From Microbacterium proteolyticum (lineage in GTDB: Bacteria > Actinomycetota > Actinomycetes > Actinomycetales > Microbacteriaceae): a DNA stretch of 64,000 nucleotides. This document shows positions 50,280 to 59,214 of the stretch, one piece after another. A model generated the notes under the pieces. The model made no database searches and was not told the origin of the DNA. It saw nothing but the letters and a program-made list of their open reading frames with translations. Both the position numbers and the translations under genes were made by a program. Position 1 is the stretch's first letter; each line of letters opens with the position of its first letter. The DNA is taken from positions 496,001-560,000 of the forward strand of contig NZ_JAUSZZ010000001.1 of NCBI RefSeq assembly GCF_030818075.1. Reading direction: 5' to 3'.

Positions 50280-51179
50280 TCACTTGATGCCGCTGCGCGC
50301 GAAGCCCGCCACGAAGTACCGCTGGAAGACGAGGAACACGATCGCGATCGGCACGACGTTCAGCAGCGCGTAGGCCATCGTCGCCCCGTAGTCGCTGCCG
50401 AACTGCCCCTGCAGGTACAGCAGGCCGATGGGCAGGGTGAACAGGCGGTTCTCGCGGAGTGCGATGAGCGGCCAGGCGAAGTCGTTCCACGACGACAGCA
50501 GGCTCATGAACACCAGCACCGCGATGAGCGGCTTCGACAGCGGCAGCACCACGCGCGTGAAGGTCTGCAGGTGTCCGGCGCCGTCCAAGCGGGCGGCCTC
50601 GATGAGTTCACGAGGGATGCCGAGCATGAACTGCCGCGCGAGGAACAGCCCGAACGCGGATGCCGACACCGGCAGGATCACCGCCCAGTACGTGCCGTAG
50701 AGGCCCGACGCCGTGACGATGCGGAACAGCGACACCATGATCACCTGCACCGGCAGCACGAGGGTCGCCAGTGCCAGGAAGAACAGCGCGGTCGATCCGC
50801 GGAAGCGCAGCTGCGCGAAGGCGTAGCCGGCGAGCAGGCTCGTCGTGACCGAGATGAGCGTGACCACCACCGCGATCGCGACGGAGTTGCCGAACCAGGT
50901 CGCGACGGGGAACGACGAGAAGACGCGCGCGAAGTTCTCGAACGTGACCTCCCGCGGCCACAGCCGCAGCTCCCGCCCGCCGAGCAGCTCGGCCCGCGAC
51001 GAGAACGCCACGGCGAGCATCCAGTACAGCGGCGATATCGCGGCAAGGGCCACCACCGCGACGATCAGCGTGCGCACGACGAGTCCGCCGCGCCGCGACC
51101 GAACGGCCACCCGGCGCCCGGCGGTCACGGTCGGCGGCGCCACGGGAGAGACGGATGCCACCCGCTCGTCGATGCTCAC
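50280..51179 (-). CDS. sugar ABC transporter permease (MalG type)
   Basis: 299 residues, six membrane helices. The binding-protein-dependent transport signature is seen in ELIEAARLDGAGHLQTFTRVVLPLSKPLIAV (EAA loop). LPVQVIMVSLFRIVTASGLYGTYWAVILP is typical of the second permease of carbohydrate uptake family 1 importers. Its GTG start (51179) overlaps the MalF-type stop (GTGA). No ATPase gene is adjacent, so it probably uses a shared MsiK-like ATPase. Confidence 0.92.
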   Translation of the reverse strand: MSIDERVASVSPVAPPTVTAGRRVAVRSRRGGLVVRTLIVAVVALAAISPLYWMLAVAFSSRAELLGGRELRLWPREVTFENFARVFSSFPVATWFGNSVAIAVVVTLISVTTSLLAGYAFAQLRFRGSTALFFLALATLVLPVQVIMVSLFRIVTASGLYGTYWAVILPVSASAFGLFLARQFMLGIPRELIEAARLDGAGHLQTFTRVVLPLSKPLIAVLVFMSLLSSWNDFAWPLIALRENRLFTLPIGLLYLQGQFGSDYGATMAYALLNVVPIAIVFLVFQRYFVAGFARSGIK

Positions 51180-52108
51180 TCGACCACGTCCTTCGTGCGG
51201 CTGGCGCGGTACTGCGCCGCCGCGAACACCAGGGCGAAGACGAACAGCACCATGCCGATCGCGGCCGCGTAGCCCTGGTCGCGCGTGACGAAGCCGGTCT
51301 CGTACGCGTAGGTGACGAGCACCGAGGTGGCCCCGCCCGGGCCTCCCCCGGTGAGCACGAACACGATGTCGAACACCTGGAACGAGAAGATCACGTTGAG
51401 CACGACGAGGAAGAACGTCGTCGGCCCGAGCAGCGGAACGGTGACGTGGCGGAACCGCTGCAGCCGGTTCGCCCCGTCGAGCGTCGCCGCCTCGTACAGG
51501 TCGGGGCCGATGCCCTGCAGCCCCGCGAGGTAGATGAGCATGTTGAAGCCCGTGCGCCACCAAACCGTCGCCAGCACGATCGTGGCGAACGCCGGCACGG
51601 GGTCGGACTGCCAGGTCACCGGCGAGAGTCCGACGGCGCTCAGCAGGCGGTTCAGGATGCCGGAATTCTGATCGAACATGAGCACGCCGATGAGCGCGGT
51701 GGCCACGCCCGACACCGCCATCGGCAGGATCAGCAGCGAGCGCCAGAGCGGGCGCGCCGGCAGGGCGGTGTTCAGCAGGGTCGCCGCCACGAGCCCGAGC
51801 AGCATCGACAGCGGCGTGACCAACGCGGTGAACAGCAGCGTGTTGCCCAGCGCTCGCCAGAACAACGGCTCGCTCGCCAGGCGCGCGTAGTTGTCGAGCC
51901 CGGCGAACTCCCCCGCTCCGAAGCCGTCGGTGCGCTGCAGGCTGACCAGGAACGCACCCCCGAGCGGCACGAGCACGAACACCAGCAGCAGCAGATAGTT
52001 CGGTGCGACGAAGCCGTAGGCGGCGAGCGCCTCGCGCCGCGCCCCCGGCCGCCGCGGACGTCGAGTCTGCTGCGTCCGCGGCGCCGGGATGGCGAGCGTG
52101 TCAGCCAC
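51176..52108 (-). CDS. sugar ABC transporter permease (MalF type)
   Basis: 310 residues, six membrane helices, with the EAA loop LYEAATLDGANRLQRFRHVTVPLLGPTTFF and the usual opening YGFVAPNYLLLLVFVLVPLGGAFLVSLQRTDGF. It forms the channel with the MalG-type partner. GTG 52108 overlaps the stop of the binding-protein gene by eight bases, so all three genes are tightly coupled. The substrate is unknown. Confidence 0.92.
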   Translation of the reverse strand: MADTLAIPAPRTQQTRRPRRPGARREALAAYGFVAPNYLLLLVFVLVPLGGAFLVSLQRTDGFGAGEFAGLDNYARLASEPLFWRALGNTLLFTALVTPLSMLLGLVAATLLNTALPARPLWRSLLILPMAVSGVATALIGVLMFDQNSGILNRLLSAVGLSPVTWQSDPVPAFATIVLATVWWRTGFNMLIYLAGLQGIGPDLYEAATLDGANRLQRFRHVTVPLLGPTTFFLVVLNVIFSFQVFDIVFVLTGGGPGGATSVLVTYAYETGFVTRDQGYAAAIGMVLFVFALVFAAAQYRASRTKDVVE

Positions 52109-53402
52109 CGGTGGCCGCTCCGATGCCCGACTGCAGGTTGGTCACCGTGGTCGCGGCATCCTGTGCTCCGGTGAAGGCGAGATCGAGCTGCTCCTTCAGC
52201 ACCGGGATGATCGCCGACATCGACGGACTCGCGACCTGCGCGACGTCCTGCGGCTGCACGAGCGACGCCTGCCCCGCGAACACCGGCGCGAGGTCGGGGC
52301 GCACGTCGAACTCGAGGTCGTCGTTCAGGAGGTCGGCACGGGTGGGGAGGAGGGATGCCGCGCGGCAGAAGTCGCGCATGGGGTCGGCGTCGGTGACGAA
52401 CTCCAGGAACGCCGCCGCGAGCTCCGGCTGCTGCGTGTTCGCGGTGGCGACGAGCGCGTTGCCGCCGAAGTCGCTGCCGGCGCGAACATTTCGGGGCGCG
52501 AAGGTCGCCGTCCATTCGAAGTCGGCGGTCTGCTCGGCATCCGGAATCTGGAAGGCGCCCGACCACACCATTGCGACCGACTGCGAGAACCACGACTCGG
52601 CCGCGTAGCTGGAGGACGCGATCGTGTTGTTCGCCGGCACGTAGTTCTTGGTGAAGAAGGAGCTCGAGAACGCCACCGTCTCGCGAGCGGCGTCGGAGTC
52701 GATGGCCGGCGTCTTCTGGTCGGACTCGAGGAATGCCCCGTCGGACTGGAACAGCAGGCTCAGCCAGCGGGTGACGCCGTTGCCCTGCCAGTTGTACGCC
52801 CAGGGCCAGCGGTCGGCGGGGAGCCCGGCGCGCAGGCGCTCGCCGAGCGCGTCGAGCTGGTCCCACGTCCACGCCTGGTCGGCCGAGGTGGGGATCTCGG
52901 ACGCGTCGATGCCCGCCTGACGGAACAGGTCGAGGTTGACGAGGATCGCCGAGGTGTCGGTGTGGTGCGGCAGGCCGAACGTGCCGTCCCCGTTCTGCAC
53001 GGCGGCCCACGCCTGCGGGGTGAACTGGCCCTGGCGGTCGGCGGAGAGCAGCGGCGTGAGATCGAGCAGCTGGCCGCGACCGGCATAGGCGCCGAACGTG
53101 TAGTAGGGCACGCGGAAGATGTCGGGCGGGTTGCCCGCCTGCAGCTGCGCGTCGATGTTCGTGAACATCTGCTCGTAGGGCACGGCATTGAGCTCCACCG
53201 TGGCGCCCTCGTTCGCTGCTTCGAACGCGGCGATGGCGGCGCGGAAGCCCGCCAACTCGGCATCCGTTCCCCAGGTGGTGAAAGTGAGGGTGCCCTGGCG
53301 TCTTTCGGCGGGGGCGGTCTGGACGAATCCGCAACTCGCGAGCAGGAAGGGGAGCGCGAGGGCTCCCGATCCGGCGAGGAAGGTACGGCGTGTCAAGGAC
53401 AT
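52101..53402 (-). CDS. extracellular sugar-binding lipoprotein (family 1)
   Basis: 433 residues. Signal peptide MSLTRRTFLAGSGALALPFL with a twin arginine and lipobox LASC (Cys 24). The mature part is a family-1 solute-binding protein (GTLTFTTWGTDAELAGFRAAIAAFE, GLPHHTDTSAILVNLDLFRQAGI, WPWAYNWQGNGVTRWLSLLF, VAMVWSGAFQIP). It delivers an oligosaccharide or similar compound to the MalFG-type permeases. GGAGTTCGCCC precedes the ATG. It is the first gene of the three-gene operon. Confidence 0.92.
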   Translation of the reverse strand: MSLTRRTFLAGSGALALPFLLASCGFVQTAPAERRQGTLTFTTWGTDAELAGFRAAIAAFEAANEGATVELNAVPYEQMFTNIDAQLQAGNPPDIFRVPYYTFGAYAGRGQLLDLTPLLSADRQGQFTPQAWAAVQNGDGTFGLPHHTDTSAILVNLDLFRQAGIDASEIPTSADQAWTWDQLDALGERLRAGLPADRWPWAYNWQGNGVTRWLSLLFQSDGAFLESDQKTPAIDSDAARETVAFSSSFFTKNYVPANNTIASSSYAAESWFSQSVAMVWSGAFQIPDAEQTADFEWTATFAPRNVRAGSDFGGNALVATANTQQPELAAAFLEFVTDADPMRDFCRAASLLPTRADLLNDDLEFDVRPDLAPVFAGQASLVQPQDVAQVASPSMSAIIPVLKEQLDLAFTGAQDAATTVTNLQSGIGAATGG

Positions 53403-53562
53403 GGGCGAACTCCGATCGTTGTCGTACAACGAGGAGCGGACGCCGGGGCTGCGCTGCTGCTCGGGCACCGAAGATACGCGTGCGAGTGCACCCCCGGGGA
53501 GGGGTTGCGCATCGCGTCCGAACCTGCGCAGCTCGCCGGTCGCACTAATTCGCGCCCGAGAA

Positions 53563-53594
53563 GACCCCCGCTCCGTGGGGGCGGAGCGGGGGTC
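53563..53594. terminator. 13-bp GC hairpin in the 53.5-kb intergenic region
   Basis: GACCCCCGCTCCG (53563-53575) and CGGAGCGGGGGTC (53582-53594) form a perfect stem with a six-base loop. There is no T tract. It lies upstream of the binding-protein gene and may terminate read-through or insulate the divergent units. Confidence 0.45.
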
Positions 53595-53901
53595 GGGGAA
53601 CGGTCTCACAGAACGCGTTCGCCGGGCTTTCGCCCGTTGGTCGATCGTCGTCTCGGTGACGAAGCAGCGTCAACAGATGATTCGAAAAGCGAAGCAATAG
53701 CACCGTAAAGGCATGCTGAGATGCTTCATCCGATGAAGCTTCCGGCGAGCGCCCCGGCTGACCCCGGCCCTGAGGCGGCGTCCCGCCAGGGACGGCACCC
53801 CGCCGAGCTCGTCCCAACGTCGTCGGCGCCGCTCGCACCCCTCCGCGGCCGCCGACGCCAGCCCCTGTCGCGAAAAATGTGCGACCCAGTACGGTGACCC
53901 C
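53595..53901. other. gene-free interval with a palindrome at 53723-53739
   Basis: GCTTCATC-C-GATGAAGC (53723-53739) is a 17-bp perfect dyad that could be an operator. TACGGT at 53890-53895, six bases before the GTG at 53902, is the likely -10 for the metallopeptidase gene. I see no gene in the rest. Confidence 0.45.
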
Positions 53902-54777
53902 GTGACGTTCAATGACAATGCGCGGGTCGGCGGCAACAAAGCGCGCCGGCGGGGTGGAACCGTCGCTGCCGTGGGCGGCGGCACCGTCGGTCTCGGTGCG
54001 ATCATCGTGCTGCTCTTCTCGGCCTTCACCGGCACCGATCTGACGCCCTTGCTCGGCGGCGGCCAGGCTCCCGCCGGGCCGGGCAGCGGAGGCGAGGAGA
54101 TTGCCAACTGCGAGACCGGTCAGGATGCCAACCGCGACGACGCCTGCCTTCTGGCCGCGGCGTCGCTCAACATCGACCAGTTCTGGGCCGAGCGCCTCGA
54201 CGGATACCGCGAGCCGCAACTGATCATCGTCGACGGGGCGACGTCGAGTTCGTGCGGCACCGCGTCGAACTCGACGGGTCCGTTCTACTGCCCGCCCGAT
54301 GAGGCCGTGTTCGTCGACCCGACGTTCTTCGCGATCCTGCGGGAGCAGTTAGAAACGACCGCAGGGCCGCTCGCGCAGCTGTACGTGCTCGCGCACGAGT
54401 ACGGCCATCACGTGCAGAACCTCACCGGCGTCATGCAGCAGTACCCGAACAACGGCACCGGCCCCGACAGCAACGGTGTGCGCACCGAGCTGCAGGCCGA
54501 CTGCTATGCCGGAGCGTGGGTCGCCGCGGCCGGCGAGCAGGTCGACGAGAACGGCACGCCGTATCTGCAGCGGCCGACGCCGCAGCAGATCACCGACGCA
54601 CTCTCCGCGGCGGCGGCGGTCGGCGACGACCACATCCAGGCCGAATCCGGCGGTGTCGTCAACCCCGAGAGCTTCACGCACGGCTCCAGCGAGCAGCGAA
54701 CGCGCTGGTTCGACGTCGGCTACGACAGCGGCGTGAACGCCTGCGACACCTTCTCGGTTCCGGGCCAGAGCCTGTAG
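53902..54777 (+). CDS. neutral zinc metallopeptidase (YpfJ family)
   Basis: 291 residues. An N-terminal membrane anchor (GGTVAAVGGGTVGLGAIIVLLFSAF) is followed by a Gly/Pro linker and the catalytic domain with VLAHEYGHHVQNLTG (His 165, Glu 166, His 169). ELQADCYAGAW supplies the third ligand region, and several cysteines are present (70, 82, 118, 130). FYCPPDEAVFVDPTFFAIL is a family landmark. The active domain should be extracytoplasmic; the substrate is unknown. It is leaderless by -10 geometry. Confidence 0.9.
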   Translation: MTFNDNARVGGNKARRRGGTVAAVGGGTVGLGAIIVLLFSAFTGTDLTPLLGGGQAPAGPGSGGEEIANCETGQDANRDDACLLAAASLNIDQFWAERLDGYREPQLIIVDGATSSSCGTASNSTGPFYCPPDEAVFVDPTFFAILREQLETTAGPLAQLYVLAHEYGHHVQNLTGVMQQYPNNGTGPDSNGVRTELQADCYAGAWVAAAGEQVDENGTPYLQRPTPQQITDALSAAAAVGDDHIQAESGGVVNPESFTHGSSEQRTRWFDVGYDSGVNACDTFSVPGQSL

Positions 54778-54808
54778 GACACGCCCGTCCGTCCCCGTCG
54801 CGACGACA

Positions 54809-54867
54809 GGGGATGCGACGAGAACAGGCCGATCCCGCGCACATCGGCATGTTCTCGCCGCATCCCC
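54809..54867. terminator. large bidirectional hairpin between convergent genes
   Basis: GGGGATGCGACGAGAACA (54809-54826) pairs with TGTTCTCGCCGCATCCCC (54850-54867), 17 of 18 positions. A second stem inside uses GCCGAT/ATCGGC. A further TGTTCTCG follows at about 54868. It lies between the metallopeptidase gene and the copper locus, which converge, so a two-way terminator is likely. Confidence 0.6.
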
Positions 54868-55042
54868 TGTTCTCGTGACCGCATCCGCCAGCTGTTCGCG
54901 TCGTCCAGCCTCACCGACCGGAGGACCGCGGACGCCCGCCGGAGCACCGCGCATTCCGAACGAGCGGTACCTTTCACCCCGGATGCCACGACCCGGCCGG
55001 CCTGCGGGCGCCGGGTCGTGGCATCCGTGATTCGGGTGCCGG

Positions 55043-55619
55043 TCAGTCCTCGCGCGTGCGGGTGCGCAGGATGACGACGATCAGCACGCCCACCAGCACG
55101 ACCACGCCGCCGCCGAGCAGCAGGCCGAGCGTGACGCCCGACATGCCGCCCGTGGCCTCCGGCGCCGTCTCTTCGGCGACCCCCGCCGCGCTCGCGCACG
55201 GGGAGGTCTCGGCGCCGGCCGACACGCTCTCACCGGTGGAGGTGAACGGGATGACACCCGAGACGGGGTGCCCGTCCGACGAGACGGCTCGCCACTCGAC
55301 GGAGTAGTCGCCGGGGGCACCGAGGGCGACGGGGAGCGTGAGCGTCGGCCCGGCGAGTTCCGCGCACCCGCTCTCGTAGTGGCGCCCGTCGGGGCCGACG
55401 ACGATGACGATGTTGCCGCCGTCGGCGCCGAGGAGGTTCGCGCTGAAGTCCAGGCGCACCTCCGACAGCGACGACACCGAGTCACCCTCGGCGGGGAGAA
55501 GACGACACCAGCGAGTCGTGGGCGGAGGCGGCGGTCGCCCCGCCGAGGGCGGCGGTCATCGCGGCAGCGACCACCACCGCCCCGGCGAGCGCCCGGCGCA
55601 GCAGCGTCCGGGATGCCAC
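55043..55619 (-). pseudogene. copC: copC-type copper-resistance gene interrupted by a +1 frameshift
   Basis: From GTG 55619 one frame gives a signal peptide and mature start (ALGGATAASAHDSLVSSSP), then stops after 45 codons. The continuing CopC sequence (SVSSLSEVRLDFSANLLGAD, YSVEWRAVSSDGHPVSG, then a C-terminal membrane helix) lies in the next frame. Removing one base of the GGGG run at 55493-55496 (CCCC in the coding sense) restores a ~191-residue protein reading ...SSSPAEGDSVSSLSEV. The His after the signal peptide (AHDS) would be a copper ligand. It follows ycnI by two bases. This may be a real mutation, phase variation or a sequencing error. Confidence 0.82.
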
Positions 55620-55621
55620 GG

Positions 55622-56365
55622 TCAGCTCCGCTTCGGGCGACGCGCGAACGCGAGGGCGCCGAGCACGGCGCCCGCCGCGGCGACCACGAGCGCGGCGATG
55701 CTGAGGCCCAGCGCGACGCCCGACGAGTCGGACGATGCCGCCGCCGTCTCGTGCTCCATCGCGGGGGCCGCGGTCGCCGTGCCGTGGCTGCCGTGGCCGC
55801 CGTGGCCGGCGGTGGGCGGCGTGTCGTTGACGTACAGGACGGGTGCCGGCTCCAGGGTGTCGTCGGCGGCGACCTCGTCGGGCGTGGCCGCCCAATCGAC
55901 GACCGTGCCGTCGGAGTACGTCTGCGCGGCCGGCAGCACGAGGTATCCGGTGTCGGGCACCGGCCCCAGCACCGCGGAGAAGATCTGGAACTGATCCTGG
56001 CCGATGCCGACGCCCGGGTCGGCCTGCCAGACGATCTTCAGCGCGGCATCCGAGATGGTGTTGCCGTCCACCTCGACCGGCTCCGGGAGTGCGCCCTTCT
56101 CGACGGTCGCCGTCCATCCCGCGACGGGCTGCACGAGGACGGCGCTGAGCGGGGTGTCGGTGGGGAGCGTCACCTCGAGCTTGACGGTGGATGCCGTCTC
56201 CGACTCGGTGGGCACGCGGAAGTTGACGGTGGCGTAGCTGCCGGGGGTGGCGGTGTTCGGGTTGACGGTGACGTGCGCCGAGGCCGCGAGCGGGGCGGCG
56301 ACGGCGAGGGCCGCACCGGCGGCGAGGCCCACGAGGGCACGACGAAGAGAGGTCTTGCGAGACAT
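55622..56365 (-). CDS. YcnI-family copper-binding membrane protein
   Basis: 247 residues. A signal peptide ends ASA with mature N-terminal histidine (His 31, HVTVNPNTATPGSYATVNFRVP), the copper ligand of YcnI proteins. GWTATVEKGALPEP and ALKIVWQADPG follow. A His-rich stretch (GHGGHGSHG) and a C-terminal membrane helix complete it. It is anchored outside the cell and probably takes part in copper delivery with CopC. It is in tight operon order with copC downstream and a membrane protein gene upstream. Confidence 0.92.
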   Translation of the reverse strand: MSRKTSLRRALVGLAAGAALAVAAPLAASAHVTVNPNTATPGSYATVNFRVPTESETASTVKLEVTLPTDTPLSAVLVQPVAGWTATVEKGALPEPVEVDGNTISDAALKIVWQADPGVGIGQDQFQIFSAVLGPVPDTGYLVLPAAQTYSDGTVVDWAATPDEVAADDTLEPAPVLYVNDTPPTAGHGGHGSHGTATAAPAMEHETAAASSDSSGVALGLSIAALVVAAAGAVLGALAFARRPKRS

Positions 56366-56428
56366 GAATGCTGCTTTCTGAGAATGCGCACGCCGAGGAG
56401 GCGCTTCGCGCGGGATGAGGGGTCGAGG

Positions 56429-57031
56429 TCACGCCGCGAGCGGCGGACCCCGGTGCCTCATGGGCGACAACACCGTCATCGCCGTCGTCAGAAGCAGAGG
56501 CTCGGGCGCCGGCCCGGTGGCATCCCCCACCGGAGGGAGCCCCGAGAACGGCCTCAGCGCGCGGATCGCCGCCGCGAGGAAACGCACGACGGCCTGAACG
56601 GCACGCTCGCCCCGCCCGAAAGCCGCGATCGTCACGAGCGCGGCGACGGCGTGCGCGACCCACATCCACGGCGAGGTGGCCGCATCCGCCGCGTGCAGGT
56701 GCGGTGCGGCCGCGGCATCCACGAGGGCGGCAGCCACGTGATGGTGTCCGGCACCCGCGGGTGCATCACCGCTTCGCAGGTCGAGCGCGAGCAGCGTGTG
56801 GAACAGCGCCTGGCTCAGCACGACCGCGATCGACAACCGCCCCCACGACAGCGCCCGGCCGGCCAGCAGCACGCACACCGGCACCGCCAGACACAGCGCG
56901 ACGACGACGTTGAGCACCGGCGGTAGTGCGGCGCCGACCGAGGCGTGGGAAACGGTTGCGACGAAGGTCGCCAGGGATGCCGCGGCGACACCGCGACCCA
57001 CGCGCTGCGCGCGCCCTGCTCTCGACGACAT
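56429..57031 (-). CDS. hydrophobic membrane protein of the copper locus
   Basis: 200 residues with about four to five hydrophobic segments (VAAASLATFVATVSHASVG, VLNVVVALCLAVPVCVLLAG, LSIAVVLSQALFHTLLAL, VAHAVAALVTIAAF). A His-rich loop (AGHHHVAAALVDAAAAPHLHAADA) may bind metal. I do not recognise a named family, but similar proteins accompany ycnI/copC in actinobacteria. GGGAGGGAG precedes the ATG. It is the first gene of the ycnI-copC operon. Confidence 0.75.
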   Translation of the reverse strand: MSSRAGRAQRVGRGVAAASLATFVATVSHASVGAALPPVLNVVVALCLAVPVCVLLAGRALSWGRLSIAVVLSQALFHTLLALDLRSGDAPAGAGHHHVAAALVDAAAAPHLHAADAATSPWMWVAHAVAALVTIAAFGRGERAVQAVVRFLAAAIRALRPFSGLPPVGDATGPAPEPLLLTTAMTVLSPMRHRGPPLAA

Positions 57032-57336
57032 CCGACTCCCTCCCTGCCAGCCTAAGCGGCGCGGGGGGCGCAGCGCCGGTGGTGCTCCGGCGTCGAGACG
57101 TCGGCGGCTCGGCGGCGGTGGTTCTCTGGTGCCAGACTGCGGCGCTCGGGCGGCCGTCGTGCCCGGTGCCGAGACTGCGGTGCTCGACGGCGGTGGTGCT
57201 CCCGCGTCAAGACCGCGACGCCTGCAATTGCGCCTAACGGCGGGCGGATTCCCGGACTCGCTGGAGCGGGGCACCGCCCACCGGCGTGTCGGCCAAGAGC
57301 TCCGCGGTTGTGCGCCCCCGGCCCCGGCATCCGCGG

Positions 57337-58590
57337 TCAGTGCAAGCCGGAGCGCAGCGCCTCCCACGCGTCGTGTGCGGCGTCGGCGAGCAGCTCGACG
57401 TCGGGCACCGCGTCGGGATCGACGCAGAACCCCACACCGAGCCACCGGTCGTTCGAGATCGCGGCGACCCGCAGGGCATGACGCGGACCCGGTTCCGACG
57501 AGGTGTACACGTGTCCCACGCGTCGCCCGGCGATGGCCACCGGCACCCGCGGCCCGGGCACGTTCGAGATCGCGAGGCCGAACTCCCGCGGATCGTCGGC
57601 AAGGCTCCGCACCCGCGTACCGACGGGTCCGGCGGCGGCCAGCGCGTGGAACAGCTCGTCGAGCGAGCGGGCGTCGTGGGCGTGCTTGCGGACGCGCATC
57701 TGCGCGCTCAGCAGATCGAGTCGGCGCAGGTCGTCGGGCTCGTCGAGATGGAGTCCGACGTCGACGAAGGAATCCCGGTTGCCGGATGCCGCGGCATCCT
57801 CCCCCTTCTCGTGCAGGCTCACCGGGACCTGGGCATTCATGCGGGGTGTGTGGCCGTGGTGCAGGAGGCGCCGCCGCAGCGCCCCGGCGATGACGGCGAG
57901 GAGCACGTCGTTCACCGTCGCGTGCTGCGGACGCGAGGCGCCCACGGACCGCGCCTCGGAGAGCGGCACGTCGACGAAGGCGAGCGCGCGCCGCGCGGTG
58001 ATCGGACGGTCGAACGGCGAGCGCGAACCCGGGTGACCGAGCTCGCGCGCGAGGGTCATCGGCATCCGCTCCCACTCGCTCCACCGCGTCGGACGGGCTG
58101 CGGGGTCACGCACACCGACCTCGTGCGCCGGGGCGTCGTGCGGCTCGAAGATCACCGACTCGAGGAAGCGCACCGCGGTGAGCCCGTCGGCGAGCGCGTG
58201 ATGCAGGCGGACCGCGACCGCCTCGCGCCCGTCGGTCAGCGGGCCGACGAGGTCGACCGTCCACAGCGGACGGGACCGATCGAGAGGCTCGGACATCAAT
58301 CGCCCGACCACTGCGCGCAGCTCGACGGGGTCCTGCGCCGCGTGTCGGCGCACGTGGTGCGCGAGGTCGACATCGTCGACGTCGACCCACGCGGGTCCGT
58401 CACCGTCGTCGATGACGACCTGACGGCCCCGGGGAAACGCGGCCAGCCGCGCCGCGACACTGCCCCGCACCGCTTCGAGATCCAGTGCCTCGCCGGGCTC
58501 GAGCACGAGCAGCTTGAGGGCATGTCCGTGCACGACGTCGGACTCCAGCGCGAGGATGCGCGCGTCGGCGGGCGTCAGTGCCTCTCTCAT
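57337..58590 (-). CDS. wax ester synthase/diacylglycerol acyltransferase-like protein
   Basis: 417 residues of the WS/DGAT family. The condensation-domain catalytic motif HHALADG is at 130-136 (general base His 131). VNDVLLAVIAGALRRRL and the C-terminal FGLAISNVPGPRVPVAIAGRRV (the conserved NVPGP) are present. Family members esterify diacylglycerol or fatty alcohols with acyl-CoA. TACGTT six bases before the ATG suggests a leaderless start. It stands alone. Confidence 0.85.
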   Translation of the reverse strand: MREALTPADARILALESDVVHGHALKLLVLEPGEALDLEAVRGSVAARLAAFPRGRQVVIDDGDGPAWVDVDDVDLAHHVRRHAAQDPVELRAVVGRLMSEPLDRSRPLWTVDLVGPLTDGREAVAVRLHHALADGLTAVRFLESVIFEPHDAPAHEVGVRDPAARPTRWSEWERMPMTLARELGHPGSRSPFDRPITARRALAFVDVPLSEARSVGASRPQHATVNDVLLAVIAGALRRRLLHHGHTPRMNAQVPVSLHEKGEDAAASGNRDSFVDVGLHLDEPDDLRRLDLLSAQMRVRKHAHDARSLDELFHALAAAGPVGTRVRSLADDPREFGLAISNVPGPRVPVAIAGRRVGHVYTSSEPGPRHALRVAAISNDRWLGVGFCVDPDAVPDVELLADAAHDAWEALRSGLH

Positions 58591-58848
58591 GCGGCCAACG
58601 TAGCGGGCGGCCGATCCGGGTGCACCGGGGCACCGCCCTTTCATGCGCGGTGGTGGCGGCGGGGTGGAAGCGAGACGCCGGTGCACTGCTCGAGAAGCAC
58701 CCCTGCTCCTCTTCACCGGACGCATCGCCGACGCCCGAACGGCTGGCGCGTAAGGGTCAGATCGGGTTTTGAATCAGTTCGGCTTTTGCACGGGGGTTTT
58801 GCACCATGCCGATGCGCGGGATTCCGCACCAGGTCGACGGGCCGCGGG

Positions 58849-58880
58849 GGTGGTGCGAAACCGATCGGTTTCGCACCACC
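58849..58880. repeat. 32-bp perfect palindrome, member of a local family
   Basis: GGTGGTGCGAAACCGA and its exact complement TCGGTTTCGCACCACC make a 32-bp perfect palindrome centred on GATC. Shorter or decayed relatives lie at 58759-58800, 59153-59172 (GCAAAACCGATCGGTTTTGC), 59669-59693, 60304-60321 and about 60377-60391, each in a gap between small genes. Confidence 0.85.
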
Positions 58881-58920
58881 GACAGTTGCGCGGGAGGCAG
58901 ATTGCCAACAGCATTCACGT

Positions 58921-59136
58921 GTGGCGACAGATCCCCCCAGAGTCCGCTGGCTCCTACTGATCATGGGCGTTGTGGTCATCGGCATCGGGGCCGCTGTTAC
59001 AGGGTTCATCCCGGACAACGAGCCGTTCGGTCGCCTGCAGATCCCTGCCGGAACCTACGGGCCAGTCATCATCACGGCAGGCGTAGCAATGGTCGTCTAC
59101 GGCGTCATCGTCATCCTCAGGGGGCCTCGACGCTAG
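58921..59136 (+). CDS. small two-helix membrane protein
   Basis: 71 residues, GTG at 58921. Two hydrophobic helices (WLLLIMGVVVIGIGAAVTGF and YGPVIITAGVAMVVYGVIVI) flank a polar loop (IPDNEPFGRLQIPAG), and the C-terminus is basic (LRGPRR). It resembles many orphan actinobacterial membrane peptides; I can assign no function. It is bracketed by members of the CGATCG palindrome family. Confidence 0.6.
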   Translation: MATDPPRVRWLLLIMGVVVIGIGAAVTGFIPDNEPFGRLQIPAGTYGPVIITAGVAMVVYGVIVILRGPRR

Positions 59137-59152
59137 CAACCGCTGAAGCGAC

Positions 59153-59172
59153 GCAAAACCGATCGGTTTTGC
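59153..59172. repeat. 20-bp perfect palindrome of the CGATCG family
   Basis: GCAAAACCGATCGGTTTTGC is a perfect 20-bp palindrome sharing the core AAACCGATCGGTTT and a trailing CACCACC with the 32-bp element at 58849. It lies 16 bases after the preceding stop codon and may act as a terminator. Confidence 0.85.
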
Positions 59173-59214
59173 ACCACCATCACGCTCGCGGCGCCGATGC
59201 CCGATAGTTGACCC

